Assembly: GCF_002351485.1 (NCBI RefSeq)
Contig: NZ_NWMW01000002.1
Location: forward strand, 930,001 to 994,000
Source: Sphingomonas spermidinifaciens
GTDB lineage: Bacteria > Pseudomonadota > Alphaproteobacteria > Sphingomonadales > Sphingomonadaceae
Direction: 5' to 3'
Length of the DNA stretch: 64,000 bases
The translations under genes and the position numbers were made by a program. Below are positions 52,014-60,616 of the stretch, piece after piece; within the stretch, counting starts at the first letter, position 1; each line of letters begins with the position of its first letter. The notes under the pieces were generated by a model. It was given only the letters and a program-made list of their open reading frames with translations, had not been told where the DNA came from and did not search any database.

Positions 52014-53726
52014 TCAGCCCTTGTCGCCGCGCGCCTTCAGCGCCTCGCCTAGGATGTCGCCGAGCGACGCACCCGAGTCCGACGAGCCGTACTGCGCGAC
52101 GGCCTGCTTCTCTTCGGCGATTTGCATCGCCTTGATCGAGAAGGTCGGCTTCTTCGAACGGTCGAAGCCGGTCACCATCGCGTCGAACTTCTGGCCGACC
52201 TGGAAGCGCTCCGGACGCTGCTCGTCGCGGTCGCGGCCAAGGTCGGTGCGCTTGATGAAGCCGGTGGCGCCGTCGTCGCCGGTCTGGACCTCGAGGCCCG
52301 CATCGCGGACTTCGAGCACTGTCACCGTGACGATCTCGTTCTTGCCAACACGGCCCGCGCCGCCGGTGGCGGCCGCGCCGCCTGCGACGGGGGCGCCGCG
52401 CTCGAGCTGCTTCATGCCAAGGCTGATGCGCTCCTTGTCGGCCTCGACCGCCAGGACGATCGCCTTGACGACCTCACCCTTGCGATGCAGCGCCAGCGCG
52501 TCCTCGCCCGAGATGCCCCAGGCGATGTCCGACATGTGGACCATGCCATCGACGTCGCCGTCCAGGCCGATGAAAAGGCCGAACTCGGTGGCGTTCTTGA
52601 CTTCGCCCTCGACCTCGGTGCCGACCGGATGCGCCTCTGCGAAGCGCTCCCACGGGTTCTGCTGGGCCTGCTTGAGGCCGAGCGAGATGCGACGCTTGTC
52701 CTCGTCGACCTCGAGCACGACGACTTCGACTTCCTGCGAAGTCGAGACGATCTTGCCCGGGTGGACGTTCTTCTTGGTCCACGACATCTCGCTGACGTGG
52801 ACGAGGCCCTCGATGCCCGGCTCGAGCTCGACGAACGCGCCGTATTCGGTGATGTTCGTGACGCGGCCCGACAGCTTCGCGCCGACCGGGTACTTGGCAC
52901 CGGCGCCATCCCACGGATCGCTCTCGAGCTGCTTCATGCCGAGGCTGATGCGCTGCGTGTCGCGGTTGATGCGGATGATCTGCACCTTCACCGTGTCGCC
53001 GATGTTCAGCATCTCCGACGGATGACCGACGCGCTTGTAGCTGAGGTCGGTGACGTGGAGCAGGCCGTCGATGCCGCCGAGGTCCACGAACGCACCGTAA
53101 TCGGTGATGTTCTTGACGACGCCGTCGATGATCTGGCCCTCGGCCAGGCTCTGGATCAGGCCCGAACGCTGCTCGGCGCGCGTTTCCTCAAGGACGGCGC
53201 GGCGCGACACGACGATGTTGCCGCGCTTGCGGTCCATCTTCAGGATCTGGAAGGGCTGGGGCAGGTCCATCAGCGGGGTCACGTCGCGGACCGGACGGAT
53301 ATCGACCTGCGAACCCGGCAGGAACGCAACGGCGCCCGACAGGTCGACGGTGAAGCCGCCCTTGACGCGGCCGAAGATCACGCCCTCGACGCGGTTGCCC
53401 TGGCTGAACTCGAGCTCGAGCTTGTCCCAGGCGGCTTCGCGGCGGGCGCGGTCGCGCGACAGCATCGCTTCGCCATTGGCGTTCTCGACGCGGTCGACAT
53501 AGACCTCGACCTCGTCACCGACCTTGAGGTCGGCCTTCTGGCCAGGCGCGGCGAACTCGCGCAGCGGCACGCGGCCTTCCGACTTCAGGCCGACGTCGAT
53601 GACGGCAAGGTCGTTCTCGATCGCAGTCACGGTGCCGTGAACGACACGGCCCTCAAAGCTGTCGGCGCCGCCGAACATGTCGTCGAGCATCGCGGCGAAA
53701 TCGTCGCGGGTGGGGTTGGTAGCCAT
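52014..53726 (-). CDS. rpsA: 30S ribosomal protein S1
   Basis: 570 residues with six S1/OB repeats (from about 30, 115, 200, 287, 374 and 460), recognisable by repeated VxVxxIxxYGAFVxL and GLxHxSxxS/DxxW segments. It binds mRNA leaders for initiation. ATG 53726 fits the family N-terminus (MATNPTRDDFAAML); the upstream open frame is not conserved. cmk, often upstream of rpsA, is not present here. Confidence 0.97.
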   Translation of the reverse strand: MATNPTRDDFAAMLDDMFGGADSFEGRVVHGTVTAIENDLAVIDVGLKSEGRVPLREFAAPGQKADLKVGDEVEVYVDRVENANGEAMLSRDRARREAAWDKLELEFSQGNRVEGVIFGRVKGGFTVDLSGAVAFLPGSQVDIRPVRDVTPLMDLPQPFQILKMDRKRGNIVVSRRAVLEETRAEQRSGLIQSLAEGQIIDGVVKNITDYGAFVDLGGIDGLLHVTDLSYKRVGHPSEMLNIGDTVKVQIIRINRDTQRISLGMKQLESDPWDGAGAKYPVGAKLSGRVTNITEYGAFVELEPGIEGLVHVSEMSWTKKNVHPGKIVSTSQEVEVVVLEVDEDKRRISLGLKQAQQNPWERFAEAHPVGTEVEGEVKNATEFGLFIGLDGDVDGMVHMSDIAWGISGEDALALHRKGEVVKAIVLAVEADKERISLGMKQLERGAPVAGGAAATGGAGRVGKNEIVTVTVLEVRDAGLEVQTGDDGATGFIKRTDLGRDRDEQRPERFQVGQKFDAMVTGFDRSKKPTFSIKAMQIAEEKQAVAQYGSSDSGASLGDILGEALKARGDKG

Positions 53727-54051
53727 GGGTTGGAGTGATTCCTCGATATTGACGTTTTCCGGCCAGCCGGTTGGGTCCGGCGGTCTTTGGGCCAGAATGC
53801 CGCGGCGGCCGCATGCCGACACGGCATCCGCGCGAACGCAAAAACGGACAGGCGAAGGGGGCTCGATCGCGCAATGACTTGCGAACGGGGCCGGTCGGAC
53901 ATGCCGCAAGGCCGCTCCGCCGCCGAGCATGCACTCGTCGGACGGTCGCGCGCCTAACGCGAGTAGCCCAAAAAAGCAAGCGCGCGCCGCCGTTGCCGCG
54001 GCGAGCCGAGCCGCCTAGAGCCGCAGCCATGGATATCGCGCGTTCCCCCGC
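53727..54051. other. rpsA leader and divergent intergenic region (325 bp)
   Basis: No gene is supported here. It must hold the rpsA promoter and 5' leader (minus strand) and the promoter of the methyltransferase gene (plus strand). An A-rich run (AAAAAAG at about 53970) and GC-rich short repeats are visible, but no convincing operator, riboswitch or terminator. Confidence 0.5.
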
Positions 54052-54888
54052 ATGACCAGCGGCGCTGACTGGCGGACGCGCGTCGGCGATGCATGGGCCG
54101 CTGAATGGCGGCGGACCGATCGCAGCTTCGTCGCGCTCGATCCGACCCTGCTGACGGCGGCGCTGTCGGCACTGGGCGAGGGCGCGCGCGTGCTCGACAT
54201 CGGCTGCGGGGCCGGGGCGACATCTTTGGCCATCGCGGCCGCCCGGCCGGATGTTGAGGTGACGGGCGTCGACCTGTCCGCGGCGCTGGTCGATGCGGCG
54301 CGTTCGCGAGCCGAGGGGCGCGCCGATTTTCGGGTCGCGGACGCGGCGGCGCTGTCGGACGATGTGCGCTACGACCGGCTCGTCTCGCGGCACGGCGTCA
54401 TGTTTTTCGACGATCCGGTCGCGGCTTTCCTGGCTCTGCGCCGGGTAACGATGCCCGGCGGCCGCATCGTGTTCAGCTGCTTTCGCGAGCGCGCGCTGAA
54501 CGGCTGGGCGACCGAGCCGGCGGCCGCGCTGGGAATCGAGGCGGGCGCCGCCGACGGGCAGGCGGGCGGGCCGGGGCCGTTCGCCTTTGCGCGTCGCGAC
54601 GAGGTCGAGCGCCTCCTGACTGCCGCGGGATGGGGTGACGTGCGTGCGGGGCCCGTCGACTACGAATATGTCGCAGGCGACGGTCCCGATGCGGTGGGTG
54701 AGGCTGTGGCGCTGCTCCGCCGCATCGGCCCGGTCGCGCGCACCATCGCCGATTCGCCGCATGGCGCAAAACGCGACCTGATCGAACGGCTGGCAGCGCT
54801 TTGCGCGGCGAGGCGTTTTGAGGGCCGCGTCGTCTTTCCCGCCGCCGCCTGGATCTGGACCGCGCGCAATTCCGAGGAGCCGCAATGA
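54052..54888 (+). CDS. Class I SAM-dependent methyltransferase
   Basis: 278 residues. Motif I VLDIGCGAGATSLAIA near 47-62, the acidic ribose contact in VTGVDLSAALVDAAR near 73-87, then RLVSRHGVMFFDDPVAAF near 110. Small-molecule type methyltransferase with a long C-terminal substrate-binding part; substrate unknown. Start ATG 54052. It overlaps the following GST gene by 4 bp, so they form an operon. Confidence 0.88.
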   Translation: MTSGADWRTRVGDAWAAEWRRTDRSFVALDPTLLTAALSALGEGARVLDIGCGAGATSLAIAAARPDVEVTGVDLSAALVDAARSRAEGRADFRVADAAALSDDVRYDRLVSRHGVMFFDDPVAAFLALRRVTMPGGRIVFSCFRERALNGWATEPAAALGIEAGAADGQAGGPGPFAFARRDEVERLLTAAGWGDVRAGPVDYEYVAGDGPDAVGEAVALLRRIGPVARTIADSPHGAKRDLIERLAALCAARRFEGRVVFPAAAWIWTARNSEEPQ

Positions 54889-55529
54889 CGATCATCGTCC
54901 ACCATCTCGAAAACTCGCGATCGCAGCGGGTGCTGTGGCTGCTCGAGGAACTGAGGGTGTCCTATGAGGTGAAGCGCTACGAGCGGAACAAGGTGACGAT
55001 GCTCGCGCCGCCCGAACTCAAGCGCATCCACCCGCTCGGCAAGTCGCCGGTGATCGAGGACGTGGCACCGGCGGGCGGCGACCGCGTCGTCGTGGCGGAG
55101 ACGGGGGCGATCATCGAATATCTGGTCGAGAAGGCCGACGGCCGGCTCGGGCCGCCGGCGCGGCGCGAGGACGTGCTGCGCTACCGCTTTTTCCTTCATT
55201 ATGCCGAGGGGTCGGTGATGCCGCCGCTGCTCGTGAACCTGGTGCTGAGCAAGGTGCCGCTGCTCGGCAAGGTGGCGATGAAGCGCATCCAGCCGATGAT
55301 CGACGTCCATCTCGACTTTGTCGAGGCAGAGCTCAAGAGCCGCGACTGGTTCGCCGGCGACCAGTTCACTGCCGCCGATGTGATGATGAGCTTCCCGCTG
55401 GAGGCGGCGCGGAGCCGCGGCGGGTTGGATGGGGGTCGGCCGGCGACGATCGCATGGCTCGATCGCATCCATGCGCGCACCGCTTATCAGGCGGCATTGG
55501 CAATGGGCGGTCCCTACGCTTTCGCCTGA
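54885..55529 (+). CDS. Glutathione S-transferase
   Basis: 214 residues: an N-terminal thioredoxin-like domain with ENSRSQRVLWLLEEL at 9-23 (the catalytic Ser is in the SRSQR segment) and GKSPVIED near 50, and an all-helical C-terminal domain (WFAGDQFTAADVMMSFPLE near 149-167). Beta-like GST. Translationally coupled to the methyltransferase; substrate unknown. Confidence 0.92.
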   Translation: MTIIVHHLENSRSQRVLWLLEELRVSYEVKRYERNKVTMLAPPELKRIHPLGKSPVIEDVAPAGGDRVVVAETGAIIEYLVEKADGRLGPPARREDVLRYRFFLHYAEGSVMPPLLVNLVLSKVPLLGKVAMKRIQPMIDVHLDFVEAELKSRDWFAGDQFTAADVMMSFPLEAARSRGGLDGGRPATIAWLDRIHARTAYQAALAMGGPYAFA

Positions 55530-55658
55530 GCCGCGAGCCAGGCGCCTCCCGCCGCGGCCGAGTCCACGCGACGCGGGATGTCCTCGGCACCTCGGCGAAG
55601 ATCAGCATCGACGATGAGCCGTGAGCCGGACCGTTTCCGGCATCGACGGCAATGTTGT

Positions 55659-55877
55659 TCAATCCCCGTAGCTGCGCTCGACCGAATCGAGAATCCTCGC
55701 GCCCGCCATGAACACCGCGAGCGGGCAGACGGCGAACAGGAGCTTGCCGCCGACACCCGGATAATCGTGGAGGTAGTGCAAGCCGCGCTCCACCGCCCCG
55801 GTGCCGAGGCCGTAGATCACGACGAACGCCTCGAACTTGGTCTTGATGACGAACAGGCGGGATACGCGGGACCACAT
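55659..55877 (-). CDS. Small membrane protein, unknown function
   Basis: 72 residues with one or two hydrophobic segments (about 17-30 and 43-60), the second containing LLFAVCPLAVFMAGARI. Pattern typical of conserved sphingomonad hypothetical membrane proteins. No partner is evident. 55530-55658 upstream of the GST end shows no other gene. Confidence 0.6.
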   Translation of the reverse strand: MWSRVSRLFVIKTKFEAFVVIYGLGTGAVERGLHYLHDYPGVGGKLLFAVCPLAVFMAGARILDSVERSYGD

Positions 55878-55943
55878 GGCAAAGCGCTACGCAAAACGCA
55901 TACCAGCGCCGGAAAACCGCCATTCCGGCATCACCGAACAGGG

Positions 55944-57200
55944 TTAACTGTCAAGTAACTCGACAAGATCGAGCGCCTCCAGCAGCGCCCGCCGTGCGCC
56001 CTCGATCCGCGCGATCAGGGCCGGGTCGGCGATGTCGTCGGCGCCGATCGTCTCGGGCCAGTGCGCCTCGATCAGCGCGGCGAGGCGGTCGAGCCTGCCC
56101 TCATCGACAAGGAATCGCGGATCGATCGTCGCCGGGTCCGCGACGACGCGCAGCCGCAGACAGGCGGGACCGCCGCCATTGGCCATCGACTGTCGGACGT
56201 CGACCACCTCGACCCGTCGGATCGCACCGTTGCCGGCGAGATGGTCCTGGAGCCAGCCCCAGACCGCTTCATTGTCGCGCGCCTCGGTCGGGACGATCAG
56301 CGTCGGCTGACCGTCGGGCGGCGTCACCAGCTGCGCGTTGAACAGGTAGGAGCCGATCGCGTCTTCAAGGCTGACGCGGTCGGCGGGTACCTCGACGATC
56401 TCGACCTCAGGCATCAGGCGGGTAAGGTCGGCGTAGAAGCCCACCTTGTCGGCGAAGGCCTGCTCATGCGCGAACAGCACGCGCTCGTTCGCGACGGCGA
56501 CGACGTCGTTGTGGAAGGCACCGGCCGCGATCGCCTCCTCCGACTGCTGGACGAACAGCGTGCGTTGCGGATCGAGGCCGTGGGCGCGGGCGACCGCCGC
56601 GCTCGCCTCGCGGTGCTGGCGCGCGGGGAAGGGGCCGCCCGAGACGCCGTAGACGAAGACCTCGACGCCGGGCTCGCCGTGGCGCGGGCAGAGGCGCATG
56701 TGGTTGGCCGCGCCCTCGTCGCCGAAGGGTGCGGGGACGGGGCCGTGGATGGCGAAGGCGTCGTTCGCGAAGGCAAGGCGCAGCTGCGCAAGCGTGCCCG
56801 GCCATTCGTGGCTGCGATGCGGCATCGTCACGAGATTGGCGACCGACAGGTGGCACCGGCCATCCGCCGTGTCGGGCGCGGGCGAGACGGTGGCGGCATT
56901 GGCGGCCCACATCGCCGACGCCGACAGAGCCTGTGCGCACAGATGCGGCGCGGCGCCTGCGTAATCCGTCGAGAGGCTCGCCAGCCAGCGATGGTCGGGC
57001 CGCGCATGCGGCAGCAGGATGCCCTGAGTGAGGCCGAGTCGGAGGTTGGCGCGCATCTTGGCGATGCCCTGCAGCGCCGCCGCCCGCGGTTCGGACACCG
57101 CGCCCGCGTTGCGCGTGGCGGCGAGGTTGCCGGGGCTGAGGCCCGCATAATTGTGGCTGGGGCCGATCAGGCCGTCGAAGTTGATTTCCATGAGCGGCAT
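55944..57200 (-). CDS. astB: N-succinylarginine dihydrolase AstB
   Basis: 418 residues of the amidinotransferase fold. N-terminal EINFDGLIGPSHNYAGLSPGN signature, GAFHNDVVAVANE near 225-237 with the catalytic His, and NGGGPACLRLRV near 362 with the nucleophilic Cys. It hydrolyses N2-succinylarginine to succinylornithine, ammonia and CO2, second step of the arginine succinyltransferase pathway. Starts ATG 57200 (or 57191), 1 base after the astA stop. Confidence 0.95.
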   Translation of the reverse strand: MPLMEINFDGLIGPSHNYAGLSPGNLAATRNAGAVSEPRAAALQGIAKMRANLRLGLTQGILLPHARPDHRWLASLSTDYAGAAPHLCAQALSASAMWAANAATVSPAPDTADGRCHLSVANLVTMPHRSHEWPGTLAQLRLAFANDAFAIHGPVPAPFGDEGAANHMRLCPRHGEPGVEVFVYGVSGGPFPARQHREASAAVARAHGLDPQRTLFVQQSEEAIAAGAFHNDVVAVANERVLFAHEQAFADKVGFYADLTRLMPEVEIVEVPADRVSLEDAIGSYLFNAQLVTPPDGQPTLIVPTEARDNEAVWGWLQDHLAGNGAIRRVEVVDVRQSMANGGGPACLRLRVVADPATIDPRFLVDEGRLDRLAALIEAHWPETIGADDIADPALIARIEGARRALLEALDLVELLDS

Positions 57201-57201
57201 G

Positions 57202-58212
57202 TCAGCGCTCCACATGCAGGACGGTCGCGCCCGGCTCGACGCCAAGCAGCCCGGCACAGGCGGGGTCGAGCGTCACGCCGCCCTCGCTCGTCCCCACCCG
57301 ACCGAAGGCGCAGCGGAACTCGGCGAGGCGGCCGGTCGCGACCAGCCGCGCCTCGCCGCCTTCGGCCAGCGCCGTGACGGAGGCGGCAGTCGCCTCGCGG
57401 ATGCTCTTCACCGCGTCGGTGCGTGCGGTCATCGTGGGACCCCCGTCGAAGATGTCGACATAGCCGTCATGGCTGAACCCTTCGCCCTCGAGCATCCGCA
57501 TCGCCGCGCGGCCGCTGGGATGAGGCAGGCCGATGGCCGCGCGCGCGGTTTCGGATAGCATCGCGATGTAGATGGGGTGCTTGGGCATCAGGTCGGCGAT
57601 GAACTGGTTGCCGTGGGTCGCGTTGAACTCGTCCGCGGCCTGGAAATTCATGCCGAAGAAGCGGCCCGCCACCCCGTCCCAGAAGGGCGAGCCGCCCGCC
57701 TCGTCGATCACGCCGCGGAGTTCCGCGAGGATGCGGTCGGCGAACCGCGCGCGGTGCGCGGCGATGAACAGGTAGCGGCTGCGCGCGAGCAGCATGCCGA
57801 GCCCGCCCGCCCGCTCGCCGGGGTGGAGGAACAGCCCGCCCACCTCGCTTGCGCCCTCCAGATCGTTGACGAGGTTGAGGATCTCGGATCGAAAGGTGCG
57901 GGCGAGCTCCTCGCTTCGCTTGGTAATGGTGCCGATGCGATAGCTGTAGAAGGGCCAGCGCTGGCCGACCTGCGTGAAGATCTGGCAGGTGCCACGCACC
58001 TCGCCCGTGTCGGCATTTTCGAGGACGAGGACATAGAGGTCGTCACGCAGGCTATCCTCTGTCCGCGCAAACGCCTCATGGCTGCGCTCGAGCTTGGCGC
58101 GAAGCGCCGGCTTGTCGGGGGGCAGGTTGGTGAAGCCGCCGCCGGTGAGTTTCGCCATTTCGTAGAGCGGCTGGAGATCCTCGTCGCGAGCGGCGCGGAT
58201 GCGGAAGGTCAT
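57202..58212 (-). CDS. astA: Arginine N-succinyltransferase AstA
   Basis: 336 residues, AstA/AruG family with a GNAT-like fold. RIRAARDEDLQPLYEMAKLTGGGFTNLPPD at the start, the SYRIGTITKRSEELA block near 90, SEVGGLFLHPGERAGGLGMLLARSRYLF near 122-149, and GFSHDGYVDIFDGGPTM near 245. It transfers succinyl from succinyl-CoA to arginine. Four-base overlap with the upstream M20 gene and close contact with astB show one operon. Confidence 0.95.
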   Translation of the reverse strand: MTFRIRAARDEDLQPLYEMAKLTGGGFTNLPPDKPALRAKLERSHEAFARTEDSLRDDLYVLVLENADTGEVRGTCQIFTQVGQRWPFYSYRIGTITKRSEELARTFRSEILNLVNDLEGASEVGGLFLHPGERAGGLGMLLARSRYLFIAAHRARFADRILAELRGVIDEAGGSPFWDGVAGRFFGMNFQAADEFNATHGNQFIADLMPKHPIYIAMLSETARAAIGLPHPSGRAAMRMLEGEGFSHDGYVDIFDGGPTMTARTDAVKSIREATAASVTALAEGGEARLVATGRLAEFRCAFGRVGTSEGGVTLDPACAGLLGVEPGATVLHVER

Positions 58213-59417
58213 GGGCGGCCCCGCTCGGCGATGCGCAGGATCGTCAGCGCCGACAGGGCGGCGCGCTCGGGCAGGCTTTCGGGAATGAGGAACTCCTCTG
58301 GCGAATGGATCGCGCCGCCGCGGGCGCCCATCGTATCGACGACGGGCACGCCGCAGGCGGCAATGTTGTTGCCGTCGCAGACCCCGCCGGAAAACTGCCA
58401 GGCGATGGGCACGCCGAGGTCGGCGCCCACGTCCTTCACCAGGTCGAACAGCCGCGCGGCGCCGGGATCGAGCGGCTTGGGCGGGCGATTGAAGCTGCCG
58501 TGAAGGTCGATGCGAACGTCATGCGCCGCTGCGACTTCGGCGATGGCGAGGTCCAGCGCGGCCTGCGCCGCTTCGATCGCGGCAGCATCGCGCGGGCGGA
58601 AATTGACGCGGAGGACGGCATGGTCGGGGACGACGTTGTTCGGCCCGCCGCCATCGATCCGCGCCGGGTTGACGCTCAGCCCCTCGCGGCCCGCCTTGGC
58701 AAGGCGGAGCGCAAGGTCGGCGGAGGCGACGATGGCATTGCGCCCCTCGTGCGGGTTGCGGCCGGCGTGAGCGCTCATGCCCGTGACGACGAGCGCGAAA
58801 TTGCCCGTCCCCCCACGCGGCCCCGCCAGCGTCCCATCGGCGAGGGCGGGTTCGTAGGTGAGCGCCGCGACCTTGCCGCGTGCCGCCTGCGCCAGCAACG
58901 CGGCAGAGGCGAAGCTGCCCGTCTCCTCGTCGGAGTTGATGACGACTTCATAGCCGATCCTGGAGGCGAGCGGGCTCGCCTCGACCGCCCTGAGCGCGGC
59001 GAGCATGAGCGCGAGGCCGCCCTTCATGTCCGCCGCGCCCGGCGCGTTGATCGCGCCGTCGTCGCGAACGGTCAGCGACTGAAACGGATGATCGGCGGGA
59101 TAGACGGTGTCCATGTGGCCGGTGAACAGCATCTGCACCGGCGCGTCGGGGCGGACGGTCAGGTGCAGGTGCCGGCCGTGATCGATCGCCACCACGCGGC
59201 CATCGGGCTCGACCGCCTTGACCGGCGCGGGCTCGATCATCGCGATTTCGCCGGGCAGCGCCGCGAAGGCCTCGGCGAGCACCCCACCCATTGCCGCCAC
59301 GCCGGCCAGGTTGCGCGTGCCCGAATTGATCGCGCACCACGCCTCGACCTGTTCGCGCATCGGCGCCGCGGCGACATGCTCGACCGCCGCGCGCTCCACC
59401 TGGGTTAGACTCTCCAT
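58209..59417 (-). CDS. M20-family metallohydrolase in the ast operon
   Basis: 402 residues, M20/ArgE/CPG2-type zinc peptidase: TGHMDTVYP near 95-103 (metal His and Asp), INAPGAADMKGGLA near 123-136, SDEETGS near 162-168 (catalytic Glu), and a lid domain with GMSAHAGRNPHEGRNA near 213. First gene of the operon with astA and astB. AstE, the normal succinylglutamate desuccinylase, belongs to another family (M14-like), so this enzyme may perform that or a related deacylation here; this is inference from position. Confidence 0.88.
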   Translation of the reverse strand: MESLTQVERAAVEHVAAAPMREQVEAWCAINSGTRNLAGVAAMGGVLAEAFAALPGEIAMIEPAPVKAVEPDGRVVAIDHGRHLHLTVRPDAPVQMLFTGHMDTVYPADHPFQSLTVRDDGAINAPGAADMKGGLALMLAALRAVEASPLASRIGYEVVINSDEETGSFASAALLAQAARGKVAALTYEPALADGTLAGPRGGTGNFALVVTGMSAHAGRNPHEGRNAIVASADLALRLAKAGREGLSVNPARIDGGGPNNVVPDHAVLRVNFRPRDAAAIEAAQAALDLAIAEVAAAHDVRIDLHGSFNRPPKPLDPGAARLFDLVKDVGADLGVPIAWQFSGGVCDGNNIAACGVPVVDTMGARGGAIHSPEEFLIPESLPERAALSALTILRIAERGRP

Positions 59418-59448
59418 CCTCGGCTGGTAACGCGGGGGCAGCGCGGCG

Positions 59449-59595
59449 TCACCCCCGCACGGTGTCGCGGCGGCGGGGACGCAGACGCGCGGTGGCGCTC
59501 AGCGAAGAGCCGATTTGCAAGGCCAGTTTGTGAAGATCCTCGCTCAAACGGTCGCGATGATCGACCCACTCGCGCCTCAGAAAATCGTCTCGCAT
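59449..59595 (-). CDS. 48-residue conserved-looking mini-protein
   Basis: 48 residues beginning MRDDFLRREWVDHRDRL, a charged helix, then a Ser/Ala stretch and an Arg-rich tail. AGGAG at correct distance from ATG 59595 supports translation. Lies just upstream of the M20-astA-astB operon on the same strand. Function unknown. Confidence 0.55.
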   Translation of the reverse strand: MRDDFLRREWVDHRDRLSEDLHKLALQIGSSLSATARLRPRRRDTVRG

Positions 59596-59686
59596 CGGCT
59601 TTCTCCTGCCAATCGAGTGCCGGATTGCGGGCGGCGGCGCCAATCAAGCCTTGCGCCCGATCAACAAGCAGGGCTTATGATTGGCC

Positions 59687-60604
59687 ATGCGCCACCTGCC
59701 GCCCCTGTCCGCCGTCCGCGCCTTCGAGGCGGCCGGGCGCCTCGAGCATTTCACCGCTGCCGCGCGCGAGCTCGGCATGACGCAAGCGGCGGTGAGCTAT
59801 CAGGTGCGACTGCTCGAAGAGCGGCTGGGCGTCGCGCTGTTCCGGCGCGAGCGGCGGCGCGTCGTCCTCACCGAAGCGGGCCGGCGCGCACTGGCCAAGG
59901 TGTCGGCGGGGTTCGACATGATCGATGCGGGCTTTGCGGGCCTGCGCGCCGAGGACGAGAGCGTGCTGACGATCTCCGCGACGCCCACCTTCGCCAGCTG
60001 CTGGCTGGCCGCGCGGCTGGGCGGCTTCCAGCTGCTGCACCCCGAGCTTGCCGTGCGGCTCGACACCACCAACCGCCTCGTCGATTTTGCGACGGAGGAG
60101 GTCGACTGCGCGTTGCGGGTCGGCCCGGGGGAATGGGCTGGGCTGTCGGCGGATTTCCTGTTCGAGGTCGATTTCACGCCGATGGCGACACCCGCCTTTC
60201 GCGAGCGCCACCGCGGCATGGATGCCGCGGCGATGGCGGCGGCGGGAGCGATCAGCCCCTATGATCCCTGGTGGGAGCCGTGGTGCCGCGCCGCCGGGAT
60301 TGCCGCACTGCCCCAGTTGCCGCAGCGCGGCGGCGTGCGCCTCGATTCGCAGGCGCTGGAGGGAAGTGCGGTCAAGGCGGGGCAGGGCGTCGCGCTGTTG
60401 ACGCCGATGCTGTGGCAGGAGGAGCTGGGTGACGGGCGGATGGTGCGGTTGTCCCCCATCACCGCCACTGCGGGCGAGCGCTACTGCCTCGTCTGTCCCA
60501 CCGAGCGGCGGCGCGTGCCAAAGATCGCGCGCTTTCGCGATTGGCTATTGACGGAGATCGCTGCCTCGCGCGCCTCGCTGGCGTCGCTCCCACCCGTTTG
60601 CTAG
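59687..60604 (+). CDS. LysR-type regulator (GcvA-like)
   Basis: 305 residues. N-terminal helix-turn-helix (about 3-62) with the GcvA-branch wording LSAVRAFEAAGRL...FTAAARELGMTQAAVSYQV, then an effector-binding domain (about 92-295). Divergent from the mini-protein and ast operon at 59.6 kb, so it may control them; no clear LysR box (T-N11-A) could be settled by eye. Start ATG 59687. Confidence 0.9.
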   Translation: MRHLPPLSAVRAFEAAGRLEHFTAAARELGMTQAAVSYQVRLLEERLGVALFRRERRRVVLTEAGRRALAKVSAGFDMIDAGFAGLRAEDESVLTISATPTFASCWLAARLGGFQLLHPELAVRLDTTNRLVDFATEEVDCALRVGPGEWAGLSADFLFEVDFTPMATPAFRERHRGMDAAAMAAAGAISPYDPWWEPWCRAAGIAALPQLPQRGGVRLDSQALEGSAVKAGQGVALLTPMLWQEELGDGRMVRLSPITATAGERYCLVCPTERRRVPKIARFRDWLLTEIAASRASLASLPPVC

Positions 60605-60616
60605 GCACGCAGCCCA

